From a virus, in the IMG/VR virus record IMGVR_UViG_3300015261_000006, positions 1-42,897 of that record: a stretch of DNA of 42,897 nucleotides, one strand, 5' to 3'. A model generated the notes under the pieces. That model did not search any database. It was not told the DNA's origin and saw only the letters and a list, made by a program, of their open reading frames with translations. Shown piece after piece: positions 7,777 to 15,505 of this stretch; position 1 is the first letter of the stretch; each line of letters starts with the position of its first letter. The translations under genes were made by a program, and so were the position numbers.

Positions 7777-8090
7777 TTCAGCCCCCTGAGCTGCTTCAGC
7801 TCCTTGATGTCGGCCTTGTTCTGCTCGACCTGCACGGCCTGCTTGGCCAGTTCGAGCTTCAGCGCCGGCACGTCGGCCAGCTGGGTGTTGAAGGTCTGCA
7901 GCTGCTGCTGCACGGTGGCCATCTGCTGGTTCGTGACCTGCTGCTGGGTCAGCACCGCCTGCATGGAGCTGATCAGCCAGTAGCCGCCGGCAACCATGAA
8001 GCCGGCGAAGGCCCCAACGATCCATTTCTCGACAGGGCCGAGTGAAATACGGGTGCGGCCGTCCTGGCTCGGCTGGGCTTCCATGCTCAT
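7773..8090 (-). CDS. Small membrane protein with coiled coil, lysis cassette (holin or holin partner)
   Basis: The 105-residue product has one transmembrane segment (about residues 20-39, WIVGAFAGFMVAGGYWLI) followed by a Gln-rich coiled coil (QQQVTNQQMATVQQQLQTF) and a Lys-rich end. Its place directly after the endolysin gene, with ATGA overlaps on both sides, suggests a role in lysis timing, such as holin partner or antiholin. It is not a recognised holin family to me. Start chosen at ATG 8090 (MSMEAQ) because it overlaps the endolysin stop; a longer frame exists but lies within the endolysin gene. Confidence 0.6.
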   Translation of the reverse strand: MSMEAQPSQDGRTRISLGPVEKWIVGAFAGFMVAGGYWLISSMQAVLTQQQVTNQQMATVQQQLQTFNTQLADVPALKLELAKQAVQVEQNKADIKELKQLRGLK

Positions 8091-8578
8091 ACGCCCCCAC
8101 CCAGAGTGCCGCCGGCCTTCTTGTAGATCTGCCGCAGCTTCTCCAGGCTCTGCTCGTGCTGGCCGTAGCCGGCGCCCGGCAGGCTGGCCCACTCCTTGGC
8201 GCAGAGCGCCACGGCACGGTCGAATTGGCCGGCCTTCACCGCATCGAGCGCGCGGCGGCCTCGGATCAACTCGATGCAGCCCTTGTCCTGGCTCAGCGGG
8301 CCGAAATCCGGCAGCTTCAGCCGCGCCTGCAAGGTGGCCCAGGTCCGCTTCAGGAACTGGTACCGGCCGGCAGCGGTGGAGCTGAGCGTGGAATTCAGCC
8401 GCACCAGCCTCTCGGGGTGCTTGCTGAGGTCGGAGAACAGGCCGCCGCCCACCAAGACGTCATAGCCGTGCTGCTTGGTCGGCTGCCGGCCGTTGTCGGT
8501 CCCCTCGGACCAGGCCAGCATGTCCAGGAACGCCACGACGTTCTGGCCGCCCGCCTCCTGTGCTGTGATTCGTGCCAC
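8087..8578 (-). CDS. Endolysin, lambda R-type lytic transglycosylase
   Basis: Lambda R cuts peptidoglycan glycan strands and leaves 1,6-anhydro ends. The 163-residue product matches the R layout from end to end: FLDMLAWSEGTDNGRQ (catalytic Glu25), GYDVLVGG, FSDLSKHPERLVRLN, SSTAAGRYQFL and a C-terminal WASLPGAGYGQ. Length is close to the 158 residues of R. There is no signal peptide, so it needs a holin. I chose GTG at 8578, with AGGGGG about 7 nt upstream; the longer frame to 8662 would add a Pro-rich stretch overlapping the divergent moron promoter. Confidence 0.93.
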   Translation of the reverse strand: MARITAQEAGGQNVVAFLDMLAWSEGTDNGRQPTKQHGYDVLVGGGLFSDLSKHPERLVRLNSTLSSTAAGRYQFLKRTWATLQARLKLPDFGPLSQDKGCIELIRGRRALDAVKAGQFDRAVALCAKEWASLPGAGYGQHEQSLEKLRQIYKKAGGTLGGGV

Positions 8579-8630
8579 TGTCGGCCCCCTTGGAATTGAT
8601 GGGCCTACGGTGCCTTCAGGGGGTTCCGGT

Positions 8631-8697
8631 TCAATGGGCGCTGGACGCGTGGACCGGCGCACGGGCTAGAATCCGGGCTCCAACCAAGGAGATGGTG
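8631..8697 (+). promoter_or_regulatory. Leader of the first moron, shared with the leader at 21592
   Basis: TCAATGGGCGCTGGACG opens this stretch 67 bp before the moron start. At 21592, 66 bp before the paralogous moron, TCAATGGGCGCTGACG occurs, and similarity resumes near the start (CCGGGCTCCAACCAAGGAG versus CCGGCTACAACAAAAGGGG). A TAGAAT at 8667-8672 could be a -10 element but no good -35 lies 16-18 bp before it. The conserved block is probably the moron's own promoter or operator. Confidence 0.45.
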
Positions 8698-9156
8698 ATG
8701 GCGCTACCTCTGCATTCATTTGAACGGATACCGACCACCGAGGCCTCGGCGGGTGACCTGGTCTGCATCTACAACGGCTGGTGGCTAAGGCTCGAGAACG
8801 AGGAAGGCGAAGACAAGCGAGGGCTCATCTTGTCCGGCCCGGACGCTGGAAAGATTGGGAAGTGGCCTGTTGCCAATGGCATTCGTATCGCACACGGAAA
8901 CGGATGGCAGGTCCTGGCGAAGATCGGTCTTGCAGCTACAGGGAAACTTCCGGCTGTCTCGATTGGCGAAGAGGGTGTTACGTTCCACGGCCATGAATGG
9001 CACATTCCTCAGATCCAATCTTCCTTTACGACCCTCGGACAGGAAACCCTGTCGCGGCGGGAACCATGGGAGTACATCAGCACTTTCAGCATCTGGCTGA
9101 CGGACGGTGATGGGAAACCATTCGGGACGGAGCCTGTCTTCACAGTGGGTGAGTGA
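8698..9156 (+). CDS. Moron protein A, paralogue of the gene at 21658
   Basis: The 152-residue product is of unknown function, has no signal peptide or membrane segment and looks beta-rich with many Trp. It is on the strand opposite to the late genes, with its own leader and terminator, the definition of a moron. Its C-terminus (FSIWLTDGDGKPFGTEPVF) aligns with that of the 21658 product (WSAWLIRPDGRQVGEEPLF), 10 of 21 positions identical through the following Val, and a weaker match covers the NGWWLRLE region. Start chosen at the ATG with AAGGAG 6 nt upstream; an ATG two codons earlier overlaps that site. Confidence 0.75.
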   Translation: MALPLHSFERIPTTEASAGDLVCIYNGWWLRLENEEGEDKRGLILSGPDAGKIGKWPVANGIRIAHGNGWQVLAKIGLAATGKLPAVSIGEEGVTFHGHEWHIPQIQSSFTTLGQETLSRREPWEYISTFSIWLTDGDGKPFGTEPVFTVGE

Positions 9157-9162
9157 CGCAAC

Positions 9163-9188
9163 GGCCCGGGCAACCGGGCCTTTCCTTT
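9163..9188 (+). terminator. Intrinsic terminator of moron A
   Basis: GGCCCGG gcaa CCGGGCC forms a 7-bp GC stem (9163-9169 with 9174-9180), followed by TTTCCTTT. It starts 7 bp after the moron stop codon. Confidence 0.85.
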
Positions 9189-9255
9189 GGTACGGGGCCC
9201 GCCGGGGCTGGTGGTACCATCCGGCTGGCCGGGATGGCCGGGAAAAGGGGGCGGG

Positions 9256-9801
9256 ATGAAAAGGATTGCAGCTTTGCTACTGATGCTCACCGCATGCAAC
9301 GCCGCCGGCCAAGACCGTTGGCAGTACGTTGGAGACGGGGCTGACGATGGGTTCGGTGCGTTCTTGGATACAGCTTCGTTGACCAGGAACGGCGACTACG
9401 CAGATGCGTGGTTTGAGTACCGTTACGCTGGCCATAAGCGACTCTCGCGCACGCTGAACTTCGTCCAGATCAACTGTGCCAAGCGGATGCTCAGTATCCA
9501 ACAATTCACAGAGTATGGTTTGGATGGAAAGCGGATTGGTGGTAGCCAACTGTCGAGTCAGCAGACTCGCATAGGTCCGCAAACCGTTGGCGAACTCCTG
9601 TGGGGAGCCGCTTGTCCAGATGAAGCCCGGCCGCAAGGGCTGGCCGAGGTGGGATCCCTGGGCGACAGGCTTCGTGCGCGCGATCCTGCGTTCGACCGGA
9701 AAATGACAGAGCTTTCGCCGACCATTCGATCCGTAGAAGCGCTTTTCCCCCCAACCCTTTGGGCTCAGGTGATCGAGCTCGAGTACAACAAGCTGAGGTA
9801 G
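9256..9801 (+). CDS. Moron lipoprotein, surface-adhesin E-like
   Basis: The 181-residue product begins MKRIAALLLMLTAC, a lipoprotein signal with lipobox LTAC (Cys14). The mature part has the pattern of surface-adhesin E-like domains: a Trp-Tyr start strand (RWQYVGDG), FLDTASLTRNGDYADAWFEY, then a Cys-containing strand (INCAKRMLS) and a second Cys near GAACPDEA that could form a disulfide. The product is likely exported and anchored in a membrane. A phage lipoprotein made in the lysogen could change the cell surface or block superinfection (inference). GGCGGG precedes the start. It is followed after 6 bp by a small membrane protein gene. Confidence 0.65.
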   Translation: MKRIAALLLMLTACNAAGQDRWQYVGDGADDGFGAFLDTASLTRNGDYADAWFEYRYAGHKRLSRTLNFVQINCAKRMLSIQQFTEYGLDGKRIGGSQLSSQQTRIGPQTVGELLWGAACPDEARPQGLAEVGSLGDRLRARDPAFDRKMTELSPTIRSVEALFPPTLWAQVIELEYNKLR

Positions 9802-9807
9802 GCCCAT

Positions 9808-10020
9808 ATGGCAGACGACCGTTTCAAAGATGCCGGGCAGTTCCACCCGGGAAAGGCCTGGAGCGAGATCCGGCGCAAGGACTGGGAGCGCAAGCATGAA
9901 GCCGGCGGCCGTGGTGGCGGCCGCGTTGCCATCTACCTTGTAGCGGGGCTGATTCTTCTACTCGGCGGCCTGGCCACTTTCTTCTTCCGCGTTCCCCAGC
10001 TGCTCAGCAATCTGCTGTAG
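9808..10020 (+). CDS. Small membrane protein, moron operon partner
   Basis: The 70-residue product has a charged N-terminal half (about residues 1-38, basic with a Gly/Arg stretch) and one hydrophobic C-terminal segment (IYLVAGLILLLGGLATFFF), ending shortly after. It is probably tail-anchored with the N-terminus in the cytoplasm. It starts 6 bp after the lipoprotein gene with GAGGTAG upstream, so the pair is one operon. Its last 63 bp overlap, on the opposite strand, the end of the ejection-protein gene, and no terminator is visible after it. Confidence 0.65.
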   Translation: MADDRFKDAGQFHPGKAWSEIRRKDWERKHEAGGRGGGRVAIYLVAGLILLLGGLATFFFRVPQLLSNLL

Positions 10021-12087
10021 CTCAGGATCGTTGGTGTTGGCCGCAATATTTCGAAGCGACGCCAGGCTACCGGCCACTGACCCGACTGGCGCAGTGGTCG
10101 CCCTGGCCAGCCACTTCACGAAGCGCGGATTCACCATCGCACGGGCAACAACGTTCGCCCCGGCGCCACTTCCCAGCAAGCTCGCTGTGGACACACCGCT
10201 CACGTCCATCAGGGACGCAACCAGCGCAGCACCGTAGGTGTACGCAGCAGCGCGGTTTGCGCTGCCGCTGGGGTTGGCGAAAACCTGCGACCCGCTCTTG
10301 ATGTTGTCGGCCACCCGTGCGATCTGGTCCATGTCCTTGGCGAAGCCCGGGCCGTAGTGGCCGAACAGTTCCCGCCGCGCCTCGTCGGACAGCTTGCTCC
10401 AGTTGGTCATAAACGTGCCCGGGCTGAACTGCTCGGCAGGCAGCCCAGCCTGGCCCGGCGTCGGGCGGCCCATGCGGTTCAGAACGGCGGCCGTCAGGGA
10501 CTTCTTCCCCTCACCCGGCAATGCCTCCATCACGCGTTTCAGCGTGGTGCCTCCTTCGCCAGCACCGGCCATAACCGCGTTGTAGACCTTTTCGGGGCCG
10601 CCAGCCTTGTTCACCACGCGCTCCAGCTGCTTCAGCTGCTCCTGCGTGGACTTGAAGTAGGCATTCGCCCGCGCCAGCGCCTCCGGAGCCTTGCCGCCCT
10701 GCGCCTGCACTGCCGCCTCGATGTCGTCACCCATGGCGCGGTACACGCCGCGCAGCTGCGAGGTGGCCCGGTCAGGGGTGAGGGTGAAGTCGAACAGGCC
10801 GTTGCCCAGGTTTGACCGCAGATCCTTGAAGGTCTGGTAGGGCAGCGCAGTGCCACCCTCGCCCAGGTCAGAGGCGATGTTGCGCGCCAGCTGCGTGACC
10901 TCGTCCGGGATCATCGAAGCGGCGGAGGCCGGTGCGCCGGGATCGACCGTGGTCAGCCGTGCCAGCTCTGCATTGGTCCGGTCCAGACGCACCGGGGTAT
11001 CCGACGGCACCAGCTGGTCGACGGCGTCGTAGAGCGCCCGGCGGCGTGCGGTCACATCGCCCTTGAAGGCCGCCACGCCCTTTTCGATGGCCATGCCAGC
11101 GTTCTGCCGGGTGGGGTCCGCCGCCAGTGCGCGCGACCGCTCCCCGAGGTTCTTGGCGATGTCGTTGCCCTGCCCTTCGGCGAAACGACGCATCACGCCC
11201 GAGCTGGTCGGCGCGCCCGCCAGCAGGTTCTCCACGCCCTGCAGGTTGGTGTTGCCCGACGCCTGGCCGACGGATGGGGTAGTGCCCAACGCTTCGAAGT
11301 CGGCGATGGTGTTCCGCATGGCCTCGCCGGAACGGCCGCGCACTGCACCTCGCACAGCTGCAGCACCGCCCTGCATGAGAGCCGCCGGGCCGATGCCGCC
11401 GGCGAGTGCGGCCGCCAGCTGGCCAGCAGGACCTGCACCGCTCTCTCGGGCCAGCCCAGCCGCTCCAGAACTGCCGATCGTGCTGATAGCCTGCAGCACC
11501 GGCTGTGCAGTGAGGAACTCTCCAGCGCGCTCGGCAACGCCAGGAACAGCAGTGGGTGCAGGCCCAGCTGTAGTCAGCGTGGGCGCCACTGCACGCCCAG
11601 CGTTTAGGGCCGCACCCCCGCCAAGGGTCAGCGCGGTACCGGTCAGCGCTTCGCCGACATCGCCCAGCACGCGGTCGCCGGCGGTCTGCGCTTGGGGCAG
11701 GCCCAGCACATCGGCCAGGCGCGCAGCGTTGTCCCGGAAGCTGGCTACGGGCCGACCAGTGACCTGCGTTTCGAGCGCCCCCAGCGCGTCGCCACCCAGG
11801 GCTCCCAAGAGGCTACCGCCTCCCTGCAGCACCGAGCGCAGGCTGAACGCCGCATCCCGCAGCGGACCAGCGCGCCACCCATCGGCCTGCCGGCCGGTCG
11901 CCGTGCTGTCTACGGTAGAGGTGACGTCCGAGAAGTCCGGCGGCAGCGCTTGCACCGCCGGCAGATCGACGACGGGCGTCTGCCCTCCGCCGAACTGTCG
12001 TTGCAGGACTGCATTGATCTGGTCATCAGGCATGCCATCAGGAAACTCGGCGATGCTGCCGTCGGGCAGCTCAACTTCGATCGGCAT
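9958..12087 (-). CDS. Large internal virion / DNA ejection protein
   Basis: The 709-residue product begins with a short domain (VELPDGSIAEFPDGMPDDQI) that is common at the start of podovirus ejection and internal virion proteins. The rest is Ala/Gly-rich with amphipathic helices and several hydrophobic stretches (about residues 150-165, 210-245, 625-665), fitting a protein that leaves the capsid and forms a channel in the cell envelope. It is the last of four internal-protein-type genes in the run. The start overlaps the previous stop as TAATG. Role is from position and composition. Confidence 0.7.
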   Translation of the reverse strand: MPIEVELPDGSIAEFPDGMPDDQINAVLQRQFGGGQTPVVDLPAVQALPPDFSDVTSTVDSTATGRQADGWRAGPLRDAAFSLRSVLQGGGSLLGALGGDALGALETQVTGRPVASFRDNAARLADVLGLPQAQTAGDRVLGDVGEALTGTALTLGGGAALNAGRAVAPTLTTAGPAPTAVPGVAERAGEFLTAQPVLQAISTIGSSGAAGLARESGAGPAGQLAAALAGGIGPAALMQGGAAAVRGAVRGRSGEAMRNTIADFEALGTTPSVGQASGNTNLQGVENLLAGAPTSSGVMRRFAEGQGNDIAKNLGERSRALAADPTRQNAGMAIEKGVAAFKGDVTARRRALYDAVDQLVPSDTPVRLDRTNAELARLTTVDPGAPASAASMIPDEVTQLARNIASDLGEGGTALPYQTFKDLRSNLGNGLFDFTLTPDRATSQLRGVYRAMGDDIEAAVQAQGGKAPEALARANAYFKSTQEQLKQLERVVNKAGGPEKVYNAVMAGAGEGGTTLKRVMEALPGEGKKSLTAAVLNRMGRPTPGQAGLPAEQFSPGTFMTNWSKLSDEARRELFGHYGPGFAKDMDQIARVADNIKSGSQVFANPSGSANRAAAYTYGAALVASLMDVSGVSTASLLGSGAGANVVARAMVNPRFVKWLARATTAPVGSVAGSLASLRNIAANTNDPELQQIAEQLGNAEEESGQAAE

Positions 12088-13256
12088 TACTCGATCCTCC
12101 CCGTGGCCGGGTTGAAGCGACGGCGCGCAGGAACAGCTGGTGCTGGTGCCGGTGCAGCACCACCGCCGAACGCCTCTACTGCGCTGGGCATCGCGCCTGG
12201 GCTGGCCGTGCGGCCGTAGTTGCCGTTGATCAGCGCAGCCTTCCGCTGCTGCAGCTCGACCGCCTGCTGGTTGAAACCTGCCAGGCGCTTCAGCGCCGCC
12301 GCTGCGGTGGCAGGGTCATTGGCGCTCATCAGCTCATTTGCAGCGCGTTGTGCATCGCCTTCGGTCTGCACGCCCTTGTTGAGGCGCAGCGACTCGTTGA
12401 CGATCTTTGTCAGGTCAGCCTGCCATTCGTTGTAATTCACGTCGCCGGGGGTAGCGATACCGGCGAATGTGCGGCCGCGTGCCAGCAGAGAGCTGGTCGG
12501 ACTGACCCGCAATGATCCATCTGCGAGGCGCTGAGCGTTCTTGCTGATGATGTCGGCCAGCACCTGCGTGCCACCCAATGCATCCTCCACGCCCAGCAGC
12601 TCCTTCAGCGCCGACACAGGCAGTGGTGAGTTGCCGCCGGCGTTCTTGCCGCCCGGGTTCCACTGGCCAGCACGCTGCAGCGCGAACTGGGCGCCGTCGA
12701 TGCCCATGGCCTGCCGAGTGCGTGCCGCAGATGCGAACGAGCTGGCGGCGCTGGCATCGGATGCGCGCGCACGGGCGGCATCAGCCAGCATGCCGGCGCG
12801 CCCCTGCTCGGTGGTGCTGACGCCACTGCCGCCGGGCAGCAGTCGGTTGTTGATCAGGTTCTGGCCTTGGATGGTGGCCAGCTCCACCGGGCCATTGGCC
12901 ACACCCACCAGATTGGCATTGGCTCCGGCCCAGTCGCCAGCCAGAGCCCGGGTTACGGCATCGCCGCGGAACCCCTGTTCCTGCACATCGCCGGTGTACC
13001 CGGTGATCTTGGTCGGGTCGAACCCACCGCGCAGCGCTGTGGCTAGGAGACTGGCCTGAGCAGGGTCGGCGACCACGCCGCCAATGCTTGCCTGCAGCTG
13101 ATCACGTGCCATCGCCTCGTCGCGCTTGATCTGTGCACCGGCCAGCAGCGTGGCCAGCTGTGCAGCACGCGTCTGGCCGGCCTGATATGCCCGCTCCTGC
13201 CCCGCACCACCGCCCGCAAATGCTTGGCCAAGAGAGGCCCATCCGTTCGTCGCCAT
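12087..13256 (-). CDS. Internal virion protein (ejectosome component)
   Basis: The 389-residue product is helical, rich in Ala, Gln and Gly, with no signal peptide, and ends in a Pro/Ala linker and a basic tail (VPARRRFNPATGRIE). It lies between two other internal-protein-type genes, an order seen in podoviruses that package several ejection proteins. Start chosen at ATG 13256 (MATNGWASLG), 1 bp before the stop of the upstream gene; the longer frame to 13352 lies in the end of that gene. Confidence 0.6.
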   Translation of the reverse strand: MATNGWASLGQAFAGGGAGQERAYQAGQTRAAQLATLLAGAQIKRDEAMARDQLQASIGGVVADPAQASLLATALRGGFDPTKITGYTGDVQEQGFRGDAVTRALAGDWAGANANLVGVANGPVELATIQGQNLINNRLLPGGSGVSTTEQGRAGMLADAARARASDASAASSFASAARTRQAMGIDGAQFALQRAGQWNPGGKNAGGNSPLPVSALKELLGVEDALGGTQVLADIISKNAQRLADGSLRVSPTSSLLARGRTFAGIATPGDVNYNEWQADLTKIVNESLRLNKGVQTEGDAQRAANELMSANDPATAAAALKRLAGFNQQAVELQQRKAALINGNYGRTASPGAMPSAVEAFGGGAAPAPAPAVPARRRFNPATGRIE

Positions 13257-13257
13257 C

Positions 13258-13914
13258 TCAGCGCCCCCACAGGTTCGAATTCTGGTACCAGGTACTGGCC
13301 TGGTTGCCGAAGTTGGCGGTAGCCCCAGCATTGGTCTTGGGCGCGGCACCACCGCGTGCCGCCATCCCGCTGCCGATGCCTTGGGCGATCTGGCCAGCGG
13401 CGGTCAGCCAAGGGTCGGGGCGAATGGCCTGCAGCCGGAGCTGTGCCAGGAAGTCATCGCTGGCCGCCTCACGCCCAATCAGGCCCAACTGCGATGCAAG
13501 GTTGCCGCTCTGCAGCGCCTCGCGCCTGCGTTGCTGCTGTGGCGCGTCGATTCGGGCCATCAGGCCGGCTGCGCGCTGGCCGTAGTCGCTGATCCCCAGC
13601 GCGGCGTCGTTGGCCGACGTCCGGTAGGCGTCACTGACTGCGCCACCCTGATTAAGGCCTCGGCTTGCTGCCATCTGCGCCGCCTGCGACTGGTCCATCA
13701 GACTGCGCGTGACAGCCGCCCGCTCGGCGCTACCGTCGTCAGTGGCGCGCTTGGTCAGCAGCTGGTTCACCGCGTAGTCGGCGCGCTCCTGGTTGGCCGC
13801 CTGCTGGTAGATCCGGTTCGCCGCTTGGTTGTCGGCCTTCTTGGCAGCCTGGTGCTGCGTGTACTGCTGCGTTGCGGCGCCGACCAGCACGATGGCCGTT
13901 GCGATCCACGTCAT
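13258..13914 (-). CDS. Internal virion protein with N-terminal hydrophobic segment
   Basis: The 218-residue product begins MTWIATAIVLVGAATQQY, a short hydrophobic helix, followed by Gln/Ala/Arg-rich helices (NQAANRIYQQAANQERADYAV has this character) and a Gly-rich end. It resembles the middle-size internal proteins that precede the large ejection protein in podovirus genomes. The start overlaps the stop of the cupin-like gene (ATGA). The frame stays open to 14454 but that part is antisense-free overlap with two real genes. Confidence 0.6.
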   Translation of the reverse strand: MTWIATAIVLVGAATQQYTQHQAAKKADNQAANRIYQQAANQERADYAVNQLLTKRATDDGSAERAAVTRSLMDQSQAAQMAASRGLNQGGAVSDAYRTSANDAALGISDYGQRAAGLMARIDAPQQQRRREALQSGNLASQLGLIGREAASDDFLAQLRLQAIRPDPWLTAAGQIAQGIGSGMAARGGAAPKTNAGATANFGNQASTWYQNSNLWGR

Positions 13915-14348
13915 GGCTGTTCCTCCAATTCCAGCGGCTCGTCGTCGGGCATGATCACCAGCGCCTCGATCCGCTCCAGATCCGTCTCGTCCGTGAGGTG
14001 GACGGTTACCAGTTCGCTTTGGGCATGCGCGTAGATGGCGCGCTTCATGCCAGGTGGCGAGTCGATGACGTGGAAGCCCTGCAGCTCCACCATGCCGTCG
14101 GCGGTGCGCAGGGTGACGTGGCCAGAGACAATCAGGGCATGCCGGAAGCGGTGGCGCTTGCCCACGACCAGTGCACCGGCCGGCATCGACATGCGGCGCA
14201 GATACTGGCCTGGAAGGAAGGTGTGCTCCACCGGCATTTCCGCCTGCGGCAGCTGCGCGCACAGCTCCTGCAGCTGCACGATGTCCGCAAGCGATGGCTG
14301 GCTCACCAGCCGAGCCATGGTGCTGATCACGTTGGGCATCGCGTTCAT
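13911..14348 (-). CDS. Cupin-like small protein in the internal-protein cluster
   Basis: The 145-residue product has a helical N-terminal third (ADIVQLQELCAQLPQAEMP) and then a beta-rich part of the cupin type: FLPGQYLRRMSMPAGALVVGKRHRFRH, followed by VSGHVTLRT and a turn region ending in an acidic tail (DDEPLELEEQP). Metal ligands of enzymatic cupins are only partly present (two His in GKRHRFRH), so a structural or assembly role is more likely than catalysis. Overlaps of 4 bp on both sides put it firmly in the late operon. Confidence 0.6.
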   Translation of the reverse strand: MNAMPNVISTMARLVSQPSLADIVQLQELCAQLPQAEMPVEHTFLPGQYLRRMSMPAGALVVGKRHRFRHALIVSGHVTLRTADGMVELQGFHVIDSPPGMKRAIYAHAQSELVTVHLTDETDLERIEALVIMPDDEPLELEEQP

Positions 14349-14959
14349 CGGGCACCGCCGTAACCGAAGCCTGGCTGGTACAGCGTGTTGTAGACATCGC
14401 GGAAGCCCCGGCGGTCTGCTGCTGCCTCGCGGCTGCGGGTATACACGTCTGCAAGGCCGCCGAAGATCTCGCCCAGCGAATCAGCCCGCAGTCGGCCCTG
14501 TGCGGCCTGCAGGTTGCCCTGCAGCGCCTGCGCCGACTGTGTGGCTCCGCTGGTCAGGCTCATGCCGCCGGCGACCTGCGACAGCAGGTTCTGTCGCGAG
14601 GTCTCGTCCGATGCCTGCAGGTCGGCCAGCGCGCCCTGTGCCAGACGCTCGGCATCCAGCACGCCGCGCTGATAGTCCTCGCCCAGACGGCGATTGGCGT
14701 CTACGGCCGCAGATCCTCCGGCGAGGCCGCTACGGGCCATGGCGAACTTCAGGCTTCGGTCTGCCTGCTCTTTCTGCCGCCCCAGCTCCCCACCATAGAA
14801 ATCCCGAGTGGCGCCCAGGAAGTCGTCGTAGCCGGCTTGGCGCGAGGGTGCGCTGTAGAGCCGATTCACCTGGTCGGTGGCGCGATTGATGTTCGAGGTT
14901 CGCCAGGCCTCGGTCTGTGCCGCGGCATTGGCCGCCTTGCTTCCGCTACTGCCGCCCAT
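14345..14959 (-). CDS. Internal virion / structural protein, helical
   Basis: The 204-residue product is helical and rich in Ala, Gln, Arg and Gly. It starts MGGSSGSKAANAAAQTEAW, and a later stretch (QTEAWRTSNINRATDQVN) looks like an amphipathic helix. It resembles short internal proteins next to the gp13-like gene in podoviruses. I chose ATG 14959, which overlaps the upstream stop by 1 bp; the frame is open further but into that gene. Function by position only. Confidence 0.55.
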   Translation of the reverse strand: MGGSSGSKAANAAAQTEAWRTSNINRATDQVNRLYSAPSRQAGYDDFLGATRDFYGGELGRQKEQADRSLKFAMARSGLAGGSAAVDANRRLGEDYQRGVLDAERLAQGALADLQASDETSRQNLLSQVAGGMSLTSGATQSAQALQGNLQAAQGRLRADSLGEIFGGLADVYTRSREAAADRRGFRDVYNTLYQPGFGYGGAR

Positions 14960-15468
14960 CAGGCACCTCGCATGCGTGAAAAGTGAGCGATGTCCTCGCC
15001 GTTGGCACCCTGCCTGCTCCAGACACCGTCGTCCTGCATTCCCAGCGACCGTTCGAACCACTCGATGGCCGCCAAGCGGTCAGCCAGAGCATTGACCTGC
15101 AGGCGCCGCGCGCCGGCTTCGAACAGCTGGTCGATCAGCCAGCGGCTGGCCTTCGTCATCGCGCGCCACTGCTCGGCCCAGCCCTGTTCAGTGCCGATCA
15201 TCCACGATTGCCAGATGCCCGGGCCGACTGGCTCGAATCCGCCAGCAGCAGCGGGCGTCCCATCAGCGCGCAGCACGGTGAGCGCATACGGGGAAGACGT
15301 GGCCCAGGCATTCACCAGCGCGTGCGCGGTGGTATCAGGGCTGTAGGCCTTGCCGCCAAGGATGGCCAGGAACTGGCGCTGTTCTTCGTGCCGAAGAATG
15401 TCGGCCAGCACCACCAGGTGGAGTGGCCGACAGGGCACAACATTGCGGGGGAGACGGGGGGAAATCAT
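14959..15468 (-). CDS. T7 gp13-like protein, GNAT-type fold
   Basis: The 169-residue product follows the gp13-family pattern: an N-terminal helix with a Glu pair (ADILRHEEQRQFLAI), YALTVLRADGTPAAAGGF, then IWQSWMIGTEQGW, and a C-terminal RLQVNALADRLAAIEWFERS ending like acyltransferases. In T7, gp13 is needed for correct virion morphogenesis and is not known to acetylate. The acetyl-CoA loop is absent here, so enzymatic activity is doubtful. It lies between the tail protein gene and the internal proteins. No good Shine-Dalgarno near the ATG. Confidence 0.68.
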   Translation of the reverse strand: MISPRLPRNVVPCRPLHLVVLADILRHEEQRQFLAILGGKAYSPDTTAHALVNAWATSSPYALTVLRADGTPAAAGGFEPVGPGIWQSWMIGTEQGWAEQWRAMTKASRWLIDQLFEAGARRLQVNALADRLAAIEWFERSLGMQDDGVWSRQGANGEDIAHFSRMRGA

Positions 15469-15505
15469 GCCGAAATGCTGACTTCCTACCCCCCTTGATC
15501 AATGG

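Noticed and set aside
14954-15498. Acetyl-CoA acetyltransferase enzyme
   Set aside because: The fold is GNAT-like but the acetyl-CoA loop motif is missing; a gp13-type structural role fits better with the neighbours.
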